A stretch of DNA of 64,000 nt from Parus major. Its lineage: Eukaryota > Chordata > Aves > Passeriformes > Paridae. The stretch is from positions 2,092,182 through 2,156,181 of the forward strand of contig NC_031770.1 of assembly GCF_001522545.3 (NCBI RefSeq). The letters run 5' to 3'. Each line of letters begins with the position of its first letter. Position 1 is the first letter of the stretch. Positions 13,061 through 26,700 of this stretch are shown here, in pieces. The notes under the pieces were generated by a model that was not told the DNA's origin, made no database searches, and saw only the letters and a program-made list of their open reading frames with translations. The translations under genes and the position numbers were made by a program.

Positions 13061-14386
13061 TCTTCTAACAGAAGTTTTCCACTTCTGCTAGAGTTTTGAT
13101 CATCTATCCCTGTATTGCAAGGAAAATCTCTAACTTTTGCATTTTAGCATGTTTTTCATCTTTTGAGTAAAGTTATTACCTATTTTCAGCCATATTTATT
13201 CTTCATGTAAGTGCAGCCAGGATTTCTTTTAAAATGTCCAAGAATGCAATCAATTACGGGTCTGACCTGCTAGGAAATTCTTTCAGGATCTGATACAGAG
13301 AACATAGGAAACACTCCAACAAACCTGAAAATTCTTTAAGGGGGTATGAAGAACAAAGTAAAAGCTTGCTAGTACAGGCAACAGGGAATAAAGACACTGA
13401 TGGAGAATTTCACTAACACGGTATGGTAAAAGTTATCAGCAGCCCGACTGAGGGAAGCACAAAGTTAGGATTTCCTTTGCCAGAATAAACAAGTGAAAAT
13501 AACTATTCTATCTGTGCTGTGAGTTGTGCCTCCCACTCTGGTGGACAGGAGGCATCTCCCTCTTGCAGAGCCTGTAAACCATAGAAAGTGCAATTTCACC
13601 AGAATAAGAATTTTATAACTATGGCAGATTCGGCAAGAGCAGCAAGTTTTCTGAAGGATTTACTTATGAAACTCAAAGTCATTCATTTAGAGGACTGGAA
13701 ATGTCTGCTCAGGCTTCTGGCTGACCCTTGAGGCACTCTTTGATCTCCAGGGAAAGAGAGAAGAGGCCAGGGATCTGCATGAGCTGGGGGCTGAAGCAGT
13801 GCTGGAGCCTGGGGATGTCACCCACACATTCACTCCTGGCAGAGCCCCCGTCACCCCCATGGGGTCTGGGAGAGCTGGAACACAAACCTCTGCCTTACAA
13901 ACTCCACCTGGGATTGCTGACTCTCCAAATGTCCCCTCAGACCAGGGCTTTTGGGTTCAGCTGTTGGTTTTACTCACACATTGAAGCACAGTGGCAGAGG
14001 TTTGTCCCTCTGCTCCAAGCCACGCTTCACAACTCTGCATCATTCTGAGTCAGTAGAAGTAGCAATTCACCTGAGACTTTCACAGGCATCACACTGACCC
14101 AAAGCAATCCCTTCAAAATTCTGTGAGCATTTGCAGCATCCTTATTATTCAGCATTTCTGAGCTGCTAAATCTGGGAACAGCTGTGGATAGATGCTCGGA
14201 GGATTAGGCTGTACTTTGCTAATAAGACCTGACTGCAGCATCTCAGGAAACACTGAAAGTCATTCTATAAATAGTGAAGGTTTCTGTTACAAAATGCTTT
14301 TACATATATTAAATCAAGATGCTGTAATTAAAGTAACTGTTTCAGAGGAACAGATAATAAGGAAAAAGTCATTAATAATCTCTTAC

Positions 14387-14435
14387 CTCTTGTGGCTCTG
14401 GGAAAAGAATCTGATTGAGTCTAGCTAAAAATGCT
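14387..14435 (-). CDS. Candidate internal exon (49 bp), last of the minus-strand chain
   Basis: On the minus strand a good acceptor (pyrimidine-rich, ending AACTGCAG) precedes 49 bases that end GAG|GTAAGAG, a strong donor. Only one of three frames is open. It starts with one base completing a split codon and ends on a codon boundary, reading AFLARLNQILFPEPQE after the split codon. That start phase fits the candidate exon at 19146-19097, which ends with two spare bases. I do not recognise the peptide, and no domain can be assigned to 16 residues. A pseudo-exon is a serious alternative, because a 49 bp segment has an open frame by chance more often than not. No continuation exon below 14 kb is convincing. 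Confidence 0.3.
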
Positions 14436-16125
14436 CTGCAGTTGAAACAAAGTAGTTATATTTTCACTGGTTTAAAATAAATTACTGGTAGAGAAAATGA
14501 TAAGGAAAACATACAAGTCTATTAGTAATACACACTGCTATAGGTCTTCTAAGGTTTTCCTAAGCATATCACAGTGTTTTCATAATCACAATCAAAATAG
14601 CTGGTTAAGCGAGTGATGTAATTTAAATTACAGAATTAAAATGTTTCAACCATTTTCCTGCAGATTTGGAACAGCTCCTTAAAGCATCTGAAGTGCCAGT
14701 GGAGTGCCAGGATTCTCTGCAGTCAGTGATTGTCTGCTGTTTGCAATCAGTCTCCACTTTGTCACTCTGCTTCCAATAAAATATTAATGCAATCAGATGA
14801 AATTATCCCCCTTGCAGCCCCACGTGTCCTTTGGAGTCAGTGTTGTGTTTGCTACTGCTCCAAGTGGCTCCATGGGGCTCCAGAGGAGCAAGAGATGCTG
14901 AGAGATCAAAAGGTGACAATTCAAAAATGATACTTGAAGCAGCATTTTAAATATGTCATGGCATTATAAAGTACAGGGTCACTCTGTCCTAGGACACAAT
15001 TCCTGAGATGCCAGAGGCTTCCTGGTGATGGGGAATATTTGAGATACCCACCACACTGTTGCTTTTGTCCAAAGAGGGTTTCGGTTGTCAGCAATAAAGC
15101 TGGAAACCATGAACATCAAAAATCTGTAAAGAAATTAAGTTACCTAAACAGCACAGTGAAGTAATTAGTCACAATTAATGGAGCTATAAATTATAAGTGA
15201 TTAAAAATGAGGTTTAGATAAAGACAGTGAATTTGACTAAAAATGTTTCCATTAGGAAGATTTGACCTTCTCACCCATTAAATCTGAACATTAATCTACA
15301 GATGAAAATCAAGTTACAATTGAACAGAGACAATTACATTTCCATTCTGGTTGACAGTAAGCTCAGGTTTCAAATCTAATCCAGTTATTTTGTGACCTCG
15401 GGCACCTCATCTAAAGTCCTTTCCATCTCTAAATGAAGATAATACTTCCCTGCCTTTGTGAAGAGCTTTGAAACCTTGGCTGAATTGTTATTATTTATGT
15501 GTACAGCCCTGAAAGCATAACTCAACAGGATGGCTGTGTTTGCACATCTGAGCCTGGACGGTATTGTGAGCAAAATATTTACTCTCTCTGCACCCAAATA
15601 AATTTTGCTGGAAATATTGCAGCAGATGACTACTAACACTTTGCTTGCCTGCTTGTTTTTCCAAGAGAATCCTAAATAAAGCTCTGGATCCTTCCAAAAT
15701 GTATGTACTTGACTTTAGTCACAGAAATCGATCCACTGAAATCCATGGGACTGGTCACATGCCTCTGTTAGGTTTAAGTGTACAGCAGCAGCACAATCAC
15801 AACTTAAGGGAGCACCAAATATCAAATCCATCTTTAACCCATGCAAAGCCATCCTACACCAACCCCACCTCGATGCCTTTGTCCTCACATCCCAGTTTGT
15901 CCCGCTCCCACTGAAGTCTTTGGATCAACGTCTGATTAATTTCATTGACTGATGAAATACATCAATTTTTCATTCACTACAGATTCTGGCTGTCCCCTAA
16001 AGAATTGCCTGATCTCATCCTCTGGGGTTTTAAAGAGTTCAATAGCAAGAAGAATTAGGTGTTGAATATTGGCAGGGTTTGATAGATACAAATTAATAGT
16101 GATGACATCACTGAATATGTTGTCT

Positions 16126-16185
16126 AATTAAAAAGAAAAAAAAAAGAAAGATTGGTAAAAAGTAAAGAAAAAATAAAGATTGGAA
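16126..16185. repeat. A-rich low-complexity patch
   Basis: A run of A and AAAG/AAAT words, including a ten-A stretch and the word AAAGATTGG twice. It could be the degraded tail of a retroposed sequence, but I recognise no element body upstream. Confidence 0.7.
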
Positions 16186-16570
16186 ATGTATAAGCACGAA
16201 AGAAAGAGCTCTCTTTCAGCCTCTGCCCTAACAATTATTAAATCACCTCCCCTCAAGCTCAGGAGCACTGCCCTGTTTCCAAGGGACTGGGATTACCGTG
16301 GGTGAGTGGGGGAAGGTGATGGCAGTTCAGCAGTGGAGCACAGGGCAGGAGAGCACATCCAGCTGACAGCACAGCCACGGGATCAGCACAAACAGCCCCA
16401 GAGGCCCCTTGGTGAGGAACATTCCAGTGATGGAAGGAAGTCCCTCAGCACCTCCTCTCATGCTGGAGATGGTGTGAGCAACAGCTCCAAAAACCTCAGG
16501 GACGAACTGTGGCAAGATGAAACTTGGTGGTTCTTTTCCTTTTGGATTTTCTGCTTGCTTCCCACTCCAG

Positions 16571-16617
16571 CTGCAGACACGGCTCACACAAAATCACCAT
16601 TCCAAGTGCCCTGCCAG
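16571..16617 (+). other. Exon-like segment on the plus strand (47 bp)
   Basis: A long pyrimidine-rich run ending CCCACTCCAG precedes 47 bases that finish CTGCCAG|GTAAGC, close to the consensus donor. All three frames are open, so coding cannot be judged. It may be an exon of a plus-strand transcript, perhaps non-coding, or a decoy. Its strand is opposite to that of the main candidate chain. Confidence 0.25.
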
Positions 16618-19096
16618 GTAAGCTGACTCAGCAGGTACCAGAGAGCCAGATTTGTAAAATGAGCTAATTCTCAAGCCCCTGACTCCCAGAGAAGCCAGGA
16701 GCACAGCCCTAGTGCTGGAGTCCAGAAACACCTCTCTGCCCTGTTGCTCACCAACACCTGCCTGAAGCTGGTGCAGGCTGACCTATGTCAGAGGTCTGTG
16801 GTGACACTTGTGCATTATCAGTTCTCACATTTAGGATTTTCCTGTCTCCTGAAGTGCCTGTGCCATTCAGAAAACAAGGATGAGAAGGTGTGTCTGCAGC
16901 GTACCCTGCACCACCACTGCTGGCTTGCTGTGACAATGAGGGTTGGCACACAAGTATCAGCCATCTCTGAGTGAGACATTTTTCTCACCTCCTGAGAAGG
17001 GGATGGAATATCCCCTCCTCTAATGAAAGTGATTGTTCTTGCATATTCCTAAGCCTTCTAGGTTGTGTTTCGTAGCCAGCAGCCAAAAAAAGCTCCAAAA
17101 AGAGTCTTCAGAAGTCAAATAAAAGCCAACGTGGATGTGAAGGTCGCGCAGGCTCACCAGGAGCAGCTGCATTTCTGCATTGCAGCTGAAATCAAGATTA
17201 TGCTTCAGGTTTCCTCTGCAAGCCCCCAGGGAGAACATTGCTCACGGAGATGCAAAATTAAAAGTACAAGTACAATGGATTTCTTGCTCATTGGGTACGA
17301 AGGCCACAAACAACATGACTGCACTTTCACACAATAAATAGAAATGTTTTAATTTAACAATGACTCTGCTGTTACCAAGAATACCTTTAAAGCTTTCAAA
17401 ATATATTTGCAAGATTTCCTCTTTGGCACTGCTATTAGCAAAAAGCAATGCAGAGCAGGTCAGTAACTGGCTGAGGCTCAGAATGGAGCCAACATCATCT
17501 CTGGCAGAACTTTCTATCACTTATAAGGAGTGAGTGACACACAGGCAAAATTAAAAGTATTACCTAGAAGGAAAAGACCTAAAAGGTAGGCCAGGGCTAC
17601 AGAAAAAGCCATAACTGTGTCAAAACAACAAGTCTGAAGGGAAATAAAAACATGTAATAGAAGCCCAACTCTAAAAATGGATTTTTTCAGTTTTTTCAGT
17701 TACTTTAACTTCTCTAAAAGTCAGAGGAAAGCTGAGAGTGAAAGAGGGATGTGACACACCTCCAGCTTTCAATCTGAACTGCCTGCAATCTATCTCCTGC
17801 TGAACTGGCCACATTTATCTAAAACTGGGGTTCTAAGCTCGTGACAAAGATCACTTGCGTTATTATGAGTCACATGGAAAATCACCAGTCATGTTCCAGA
17901 GGGCTATATTGAAGTATACTTAATAACAATAATTAATACTTATACTAACTATACTTAAAAATGTTTATAGGTCAATGTTGGAGTTTTTTTGGTTATGTTT
18001 TTTCCATGTGTGTGTGTGCCAACATGTGAAAAAACACACGGTCCTATTTCAGAAGTATTCCATTTCTTTCAGAGCCACGACAATATGTCCTATATGGCTT
18101 CTAACTTTCTCTGGAATTTATAGTAACATATGTAAGACAACATTTAAAGCTTGGTAGCTGTGGCCAGATCCCATTTTTTTTATCAGTTAAATAAAGGAAT
18201 GCAAACTTTGCCTTTTTTTTTTCCTGGTGTTTGTTCAACAGGAAATGAGAAGAGGTAGGGAAAATGGGTACAGAATGACACCCTTTACTTTTTCACAGGA
18301 AAAAATATTACTGAATATGCAAGTTGAATTGCATGACTGCAATTATTTGGTACCTAAATCTCATCCATTCTCTTCTGTAGAGTGATTTAATTGAAGAGCA
18401 GCTCCCCTGGGATCATTCCCAGGCTGTCCAAGTGTGTGTCTGGGTCACACCAAAGAGCACTTCAGCAGGTGAAGTGACAATTCCAGGGGCTGTCATCAGG
18501 CAGAGCACTGAGAGCCTCATTTCTGGAGGCCTGCTGAGATGCCCAGATCTCAAAGTTAAGCCTTGGCATTAAGTACATTCCAGTCCAGGACAAGCAATGC
18601 TGGGGAGCCTGAGGGAGCTATAGGGAAACAACCTGATCTTTCTCTTCCCATGAATTTTAAGCACTGGCACTTCCCTGCTAACTCTGTGCACTGTGGACCA
18701 TGAGAAGCAGAAATATTTGACTTTTGGGTATTTAGCAGCGAGCTAGATGGAATAGTTCTGCTCTGGGTAAGGCAGACATTTGCTCACAGGTGCTGAGCAC
18801 AGAAATGTATTTCCCACTTGTGCAGCAAGTGAATTACCTGAGAAACCAGCTCAGACCAGCTCCCTGCAGCCAAGCAAGAAAGTCAAAGTCGGTGATGTGC
18901 AGATGTTGTTTTCTCACCCACACACCCACTGCCCCTCATACTGCCTCCCTTCTCACACATGGCTTTTTTACTGTATTTCCCTCAAAATCTTTCTTTTACC
19001 CCGATTATCCCTGCCTCTATCCCTTACTCTTCACAGGCTATTTGAAAACCTATTTCTATTTTAAACAGGGTAACAGTTACCCAGGGTGCATCTTAC

Positions 19097-19146
19097 CTGA
19101 GTATAATCCATGTGTTCCCATCTCCTAATAGATTCCAACTACTCTC
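19097..19146 (-). CDS. Candidate internal exon (50 bp), minus-strand chain
   Basis: The minus strand shows a strong acceptor (TTTTCTTTACTTCCTGCAG) followed by 50 bases ending CTCAG|GTAAGATGC, a strong donor. Two of three frames hit a stop within the first few codons. The remaining one begins on a codon boundary, reads ESSWNLLGDGNTWIIL and ends with two spare bases. Those two bases plus the first base of the 14435-14387 candidate make an arginine codon. The start phase also fits the 39457-39316 candidate, which ends on a boundary. I do not recognise the peptide. The two good splice sites and the phase fit are the case for it. A pseudo-exon is the main alternative. Confidence 0.35.
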
Positions 19147-22100
19147 CTGCAGGAAGTAAAGAAAATACCCCACACCTCAAACAATGAGAGCTCCTTTGAC
19201 TGTTTCAGGCTATTAACTGTTGTCAGTAATACTAGTGTTATTCTTTATTTATAACTAACCTCAAATAATATTAAATTACACCACTAGAGAGACTTCTTTT
19301 ACATAATAGCTATACAAAAGGTCCCACTTCACGCCTAAAATGCAGGGAGTTAGGAACGTTAAAGAACCAAAATGAGGACAAAAGAAAACCAGAAGTCTGA
19401 AAATTGTCAGGAAAAAAAGGTGTCAGGGTAGGCCCCCTCTGTGAAGTTGCACAGGAAAAGGCAAATTTATCCTTAGCAAACCACTGCTGCAGCTGACTGC
19501 TTTATGTTCCAGCAGCATCAGGATTCCCAGGGGACAGCACAGTGGGGCCATATGTTCAGCTACAGAGGCATATGTTGGATACTTTATGGACATAAAGTCA
19601 GAATCCCTCAGCTGTGCCTCAGGAGAAGGGTTGCAATGGCCCAAGAAATAAATCCTGAAGTGCACTGAAGTTACTCATTTATCACATCTTTCTCCTGCCC
19701 CAAAATCACTCAGAAAGGAGCAGCAAACAGCAGTGAATGAAAAGAAACTCTGTTTCTAGAAACTGATTTTAAGCCATGGGTTCACTGCCTTTGCAGGTAA
19801 GGAGATGCTGTGTTCAGGCTGCAGATAGAGTCTCCAGGGGGATTTCACAAATTATTAATGGGGGAAGGAAAACAGAGAGCTCAGTCAGACTCAGAAATGC
19901 TCCAGGTATTTGTCTGGCCAAAAATAAAACAAAGTAAAGCAAAACAAAGCACTAAAATAACCTAGGAAGGCAGCTCCCTCTCTTCAGTACAGTGTCACCA
20001 GTGTTTTACCACCACAGTGAACCTGACCCTGCTCTCCCAGCCCTGCTGTCTCCAGCTATTCCATTACACACCAATAACAATCCACGCAGGGTTCTGAAAA
20101 TGGCTGCACACAGCTGAAAATCACATTTTTCTAGCATATTCTTTGTCAATTTTTGCCCCTAATACATATTTGACCTGCTGGTCAGACTCCCCACTGGCCC
20201 ACCCTCATCAGGATGAGAGAAAGGCGAGCACTGTCAATCAAGGGCTCCTCTGGCTTCCTCCCTCTGAGTGTTTATTGAAGGAATCACTAAATCTGTCTAC
20301 AAGTACCTTTTCTCAAGAAATAACTGCCTGCTTGTGGTGCTCAAATAAATATCTTTTATTGCCTGTGTGCAACTCCTGGTTTTATGGAGAATTGGGGAGA
20401 TTAAGGATTAATTACAGCACTCATGGCATGTCCTTTGGAAAAACAAAGCCTCCCAAAATAAAACCAAGCCAAGGAGAGGTGCTGTGCTCAGGACTTTGCA
20501 GTTTCCACGTCAGAAATCCACCAGCCCAGCTGTCTGCATGATGTATGGAAGCACAAATTACAGGAATCCTATGGACTGGCTGCTGATAATTCCTAGTCTG
20601 GATTTGTAGGCACCAGAGGTTTAGATCAGTTTAGTGAAATCACCAGCACGTTACACTGCACAGAAATAAGGGCTAAGATTTGAATGGCTCTGTCCAAGTA
20701 GACCTGAATAGGATGGATATTGCAAACCAATAATTTCTCCCTGCATACACACAAATCTAGTTTTTCTGTGTTGGATTTAATTGAAGATAGTTGTCATGTA
20801 ATCTTTCTAACAGGGCTTTATGGAATGACATGTTTACCAACACTGCCATGCTGTTAAACTCTGCTCCCCTGAATGCAAAGTGAATTTTGCCATTAAATTC
20901 AGAGTGACCATGATTTGATATTTGGCTCATTTTTCATCCTCAGAGAATCTGGAGTTCACCAACAAAAGTTCTGATTTTACGACTCTCCATTCACTGCTAG
21001 TTCATTTTATGTCTATAGAAAACTCATCAAAGTCAGGTCATTAATTGTTTTTTCACAAAGCAATGAAAAAGCCATTAATTTTGAAACGGAGCCTACACTA
21101 TGAATGTTCTTGTGGTTTACACTGAAGATTGATCTGGTATCTATTTATTAGTGCAGTTCTATGTACTTTAACTAATGGCTCTTTAGGTCTTCAGACTAAT
21201 GGTTTCTTCATATGTTCCTGTGCAGAAGTATTTACCACTAACTTCAGAGAAAATTGGCCTCATGAAGTAAATGTTTATCACACTGAAAGAGAAAAGTCAA
21301 TGATGAAAAAACCCTGCACAATTTAAAGGGCTCCACTAACATGGAAATACATACTTTATCCAAATAGGTAAATAGATATTATTTCAGAAAAAAAGCTGTA
21401 CTTCTAACGTTTTTGGCTGTTAAACAGATCTTTTAAATATTTTGTGTGTCACACCCCATTTATATTTTATTTTTATTTCCAGATAATCTGATATCAGTGA
21501 GAGCCCCTGGCAGTTGTTTCACCCTCATCTTCCCTGGCTGCCCAAGTGGGCAGATGGGAAAAGTGGCAATATTTGCTGCATGAAGAAAAGCGGCCCTGAA
21601 AACATCAACTAAAATATCTTGGTTAACTTAACCAGAATGGTGGGAATTGATTTCTGATTAATTGTAGTCAAGGGAATTGTATCCAAGTGACGATGGATCA
21701 CTGTGAATGTGGTGTGGGAACTGTTGTCACCTCCAGTGCCAATTACTAATTTATAATATTTTAATGACTCATGTTTAGGCATTTCAACTAAAAGCAGTCA
21801 GTCTATTAAACTTTTAAATGTAGATGCATTTAAGATGTGAACACTCTTCAATTTCCACTCGGTGTGCACAACAACTTAATAACATCATTACACGTAAATA
21901 CAGTGCTGCACATGAGGAGTAAGCTGTGGTACAGCAGAAATTGGATTGCACATTTACCCTAATTATTTGATGAGATAACACTACACCAATTAACTACATA
22001 TTTTAATTTCTCTTTCTACTGAACTGTGCTTAGAACTGAAACAACTTTGTATTGTTATGGTCTAAGTGTAACTTTCAACCAAGACAAAAAAAAAAAAAAA

Positions 22101-23305
22101 GAGTTCCAATATGACTTGCAAAAAGCCCCTTAACCACAAATCTGGGGGCTGGGATAACGTGAAATTTTTCAGTATCTATGCAAAACAGTTAGGGAAAGCC
22201 ATTAAGATGCTGAATGTAATTCCATTTCTTGCTTTCATGCCACCCTTAAGTCCATGGATTATCCTTTCATGGGGTCTGTGAGGCAGAGACCCATTCAGTT
22301 TTTCCCTTGTTCTAAGGCCAGAATCCAAATTGAACATGTTAAAGGACAGGTAACATTTCCATTAATCCTCTAACTCAGCCAGGTTACACTTCCTTGCCAT
22401 AAAAATTGTTCTGGTTCCCTGTGGATTTCCAAACAATTTCCTTGGAAGCTCACAGGAGGGTTGGTGCAATCCCAGCTGTAAAACAAATGTGGCTGCACAT
22501 GCTTACATGGCTGTGGGAGGCAGGAAAATGGGACAAAATCTGTATTTCTGAGCAATCTGAAACAGGACAGACCTGAACACTGCCAGGTTTCATGGACAGA
22601 GAAGGTTCAAAGCTGTTGTGTAGTTTGGCACTGTCCAGATCATCACCAACCAACCATTTTTTTTAAATATGCAAAGTAAATTTACATGAAAATTGTAGAT
22701 TTGTCAACTGAACCCTCACAATACTATCTATGAAAACCAAGACAGGCTCAAATCTTATCTATAAAGCACAAGCAGAATCAGTGAAGACTCTGTAGTCATT
22801 TAGTGGCTGCCTGTTATGACCAGTCAAAAATCACAGAAAAAACATATGATTTTAATCTTAGACACATCTTTGTACATTCCTTTAACAGATTTAAATATAT
22901 TTTCCATTTCCACTGTAACTTCATTTCTTTGTTTCCCTAATTTTTTCTTCCTTTGCTGATAATCATCCCTCCATTGCTGAGTGAAAGCCTCACCTGCCTC
23001 AGTGAAATTCCCAACCATAAAGCCTTAAACTCAATCAATAAAAGTGAGTTTCACAGAACATTTGGATTAATGAGGCGCTGATAAAAATTCAGTGGTTTCA
23101 GTTTCCGTGCAAATGGGCTCTAATACGCTGTACTGCAGGTACAATCCTTGTGGCACTAACGAGGAGAGCTGGCCTGAATGCTAAATGGTCACCCTGTGCT
23201 CTGGGGTGGTTCCTGCCACAATTATCCCAAACAGCCAAGCACATCTTCTGGAAATCAGGAGAATAGAGATGTTCCCAAAACTGACCTCGGAGCCCTGGTT
23301 ACTAC
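19147..23305. other. Non-coding stretch; possible intron
   Basis: Mostly A+T-rich DNA with no recognisable element except a poly(A) run. A lysine- and glutamine-rich minus-strand frame at 23018-22824 reads like a short coiled coil, but it has a stop just upstream, a weak acceptor and no proper donor, so I do not call it an exon. Confidence 0.5.
22086..22100. repeat. Poly(A) run, 15 bases
   Basis: Fifteen consecutive A. I see no retroposed body upstream and no target-site duplication, so it is listed as a simple homopolymer. Confidence 0.9.
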
Positions 23306-23715
23306 AGGGACATTGAGCTGTTGGAGCGAACCCAGAAGAGATCACCAAATTGATCAGAGGGATGGAACATCTCTGCTATGAGAAAAGGCTGAGAAAATTT
23401 GGATTGTTCAGCCTGGAAAAGAGAAGGTTTGGGGTGATCTAACAGCCCCTTCAAGTACCTGAAAGGAACTTACAGGAAAGATGGGGCAAGATATCGAGTG
23501 ACAAGACAGGGGAGAATGGGCTCAAATTGAAAGAGAGTAGGTTTAGACCAGATTTTAGGAAAAATTATTTCCTGTGAGGATGGTGAGGCCCTGGCACAGG
23601 TTGCCCAGAAAAGCTGTGTCTGCCTCTGAATCCCTGGAAGCGTCCAAGGCCAGGCTGGAACTAGATTATCTTCAAGGTCCCTTCCCCCCAAACTGCTCTG
23701 GGATTCTGTGACTCT
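23306..23715 (+). mobile_element. CR1 LINE 3' fragment with internal deletion
   Basis: This matches the 3' end of avian CR1 in order: the 'ttggagcgaacccagaagag' region, the 'gagaaaaggctgag' and 'ttgttcagcctgga' segments, 'aacagccccttcaagtacctg', the 'gtgaggatggtgaggccctgg' stretch, 'caggttgcccagaaaagctg', and the terminal 'atcttcaaggtccc...gggattctgtgactctg'. The insertion is in plus orientation and 5'-truncated, as CR1 usually is. About 60 bases that CR1 normally has between 'aaggccaggctgg' and 'ggaactagat' are missing around 23655, probably by deletion after insertion. Open frames over this region are not genes. Substitutions from the usual CR1 sequence are common, so the copy is old. The subfamily needs a repeat library. 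Confidence 0.93.
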
Positions 23716-26700
23716 GCTCCTTACTGTTCAGGGAGCTTTGGCAGCGGTAGCAACAAATACAGCCAAGAAATGTCCTCTGGTCCCTCCTGCTGTAAGTTAC
23801 GTACACCTGCCAGCAACAGAGGATGGAGTTTTCTCCCCAGACTGCACTATCCTTCACTCATCATGCCTTGGAAATGTAACAGCACAGAAAACCAGTTCTT
23901 CTACTTGACTAGACTACAACAGCCCTGCAGAGGACAATGGCCTGCCCACAGAACCAGCGCCTAATGGTCACTCTCTCCTCTCCAAGGGATTGTGGAGAGG
24001 TTCTCACAGCCCACATCAATCCCCAGACTAATGCACAACACCAGCTTTTGCTTTGCTGCTTCATTTATCATTCCAGGATGGCCTTTTCCCTGGCTGCACT
24101 GAGGCTGGTCCCACACAGCAGTCAGACCTCCCCAAACACCTTTAAATATCTGAAGCCCAAACTCAAACACAGCTCTCTGCCTGCCTTTTGACACAGGAGC
24201 AGCGAGAGGCATTAATATTCATTGACAAAAATAAAAAAATAATTTACCTGGAATAATTATTTTAAAAATACCTTTTAGCAGCACAGAATCATCTGTGGAT
24301 CCTGCTTATCACAATCACTTACCTTGCAGGTAATTTCTTCTTAATAAAAATAGATCTAATTGATATTTAATGGGAATTCTAGCATTCTATTTGAAAGATA
24401 CTTTCGCCCATTATTTTGCCTTTAGAAACACCCTGCTGTCAAACTCTTCAGTTTGATAGTCACTGATGGAATAAATATTTTGAAATTCACTTTTTGTCCC
24501 CTGGTTAGATGGGAACAGACACAGGATAATGGCTGTGCACAGCTCAGCTGTACTTGCAGGCTTCTGATGTTGCACTTTGGCTCAGATTTTTGATCTTTGA
24601 TTCCCACTCCTGTTTTTTGCCTGACTGCTTGTTAACAGCAGTGCCTGGGACAGCTCCTCTCACTGGGGGAATCCACCACGATGGAATGCTGCCTCTCCCT
24701 CCCTTGATCCAACCATTTCTCATCTCATGCTACGTGGAGCGTGTTGCCAGAATTGCCCCTCCAAAACCTGAAGTGATTTAATGTAGCATACAAAATATCA
24801 TCTATACAATTACATGTAAAATGGGGAAAATATGCAAGCACAGAGAATTGGCCTTGGAAGAGCTCCACAGGAAGAATTTTCTTTTAAAAACACTGGCTTT
24901 ACTGCACCCAGGGGAAGCACAGGGGAGTTCCTGCTTCCCATTTCTTATGATGTGCGAGTTCTTCACGCTGGGCCACTGAGTTTCTGCAAGGCACTCGACA
25001 AAACAACAGATGGAGAAAGGAAAAGAAGAGGTCTGAGACTTCTGGGGTGAATTTTACACCAAAGACCATCACAGGAGTGGATTTTGCCTAGCTGGGTTTT
25101 ACACTGAATTTATAATGCCTTGAGAAACAGCCTGCTAAGAAACTGGATATATCACATATTCTTGGGAAAAGGAAGAATTAAGGTAGTTGCTGTTTCTTTC
25201 ACAGTAATGTTCTATTTGGGATTTGGTCAACAGGCAGTATTAGAGATGAGGAAACAAGATAAAAAAACACAAGAAAACCCACAGAATTCACTGCCCCATT
25301 TTCCAAAACCTCTACAAGGACCCAAGTCCTCTGTTATCCTGTTGACTACAAATTTGAATGATATCATGAAGCTGACTGTCTCCAGAGAACTAAAAGGGCT
25401 CAGCAGAAGATCTGGTGGTCTGAGCAAGGTTCAGGCCAGTCAGACCCAAAGAATAAGAACAATTTCAATCTACCAACATCTGCAACTGCTGCTGTGAAAG
25501 GTAAAGTAATTCCTTTGCCAAAGAGGTGAGAAAAGGAAGGCAACCATCAGACAAAAATTCTGAGTGGCACTGCCCCTCTTCAGAGAAAAGCATCAAAAGG
25601 GGTCTTAGAGATGTTTCTACACCACCAAGATAAGGAGACATCAAAGAGTTGCTTCTTCAAGTGTGGTCAAATGAACTAAAACTTTTAAAGGAATCAGAAT
25701 TAACTTCTAAGCCATTAAGGAGATACATTTTCAACACCTTTGCTCTTTTAATGTCCCTCACTGAAAACTGCCCATTTTCTGTTGTTACTAAGGAAAGACA
25801 TTCTGACTTGCTTCCAGGGCTTTCAGTGACTGAAGGGGCAGGAAAAGAAGTGGAATGGGAAGGATCACACAAAGCAGGAGTCCTGGACTTGGCTCCTCAG
25901 CCCTTGCCATCAAGGCAGCACCTGCCAGCGCAGAGCTAATCCGTGTGTCAGGCCGTGTCCTGGCTGCTGCTCTCTTCCCTGGTGACAAATACCTTTACCC
26001 AGGCAATTTTACAGCCATCTGTTAACTGGGCCAACACCACCACTCCACACTCCCAGGGAAGCCTCCACCTGGATGTTTCAGGCCAAAGGATAATTGAGAT
26101 GCCATTCCAAAGGCATACCCAAAACAAGCTGGATTTGAGAGGGGTGAGCCCTTTCGAGGTCAATTCCCCCAAACAGCACTAATGATCTTCTGAATAATGA
26201 ATCAGGGCAGAGCAGCAGCTGGTGCAGAACCAGGGGTGAGTGGGAATAGTCAGTCTGGCTGCCAAATTAAAACCAACACAAACAAATCCACCAGCACCTT
26301 AAAAGGGTTATGTTCTGCTTAATCTATCTGTGCTGATAGAGCTTCATTTCAAATGTCTCTAGGTTCAATCAAATAATTGCCTTGTGTAAGATAAATATTT
26401 CTCTCTTGTTTCACCTTTTAATGGCTGAAATGTTACTATAAAGGTCCCAAAAAATCTGAAAAAGCAGTTAGTGTTGGCTTTTGTTAGGTTTTTGTTAATT
26501 CTGCTAACGACCTGATTGTATCACATTAAAAAAATGATGAAACACATAGTCCAGCTTCTCTCGGGTCTCACAGCATGGGTGAGGCAAATACAGACTTGGA
26601 TAAATCCACCAGGAGAAGAGCTGGGGCACAAACCTTTCCATTAAATGTAATTTAGCCCAGGTCTGCTGCTTAGCATGTCCTCTCTGGGATAAAGCAAGAA

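Larger units (their letters stand above)
14436..19096. other. Putative intron or intergenic DNA
   Basis: Apart from an A-rich patch and one plus-strand exon-like segment (listed separately), I see no gene or mobile element. If the minus-strand exons at 19.1 and 14.4 kb are real, this is the ~4.7 kb intron between them. An 11 bp duplication, TTTTTTCAG-like, occurs at 17683-17702. Confidence 0.5.

Noticed and set aside
22824..23018. Minus-strand frame with a coiled-coil-like K/Q/E-rich peptide
   Set aside because: Stop directly upstream, weak acceptor and no usable donor at its end; A-rich DNA readily gives lysine-rich frames.
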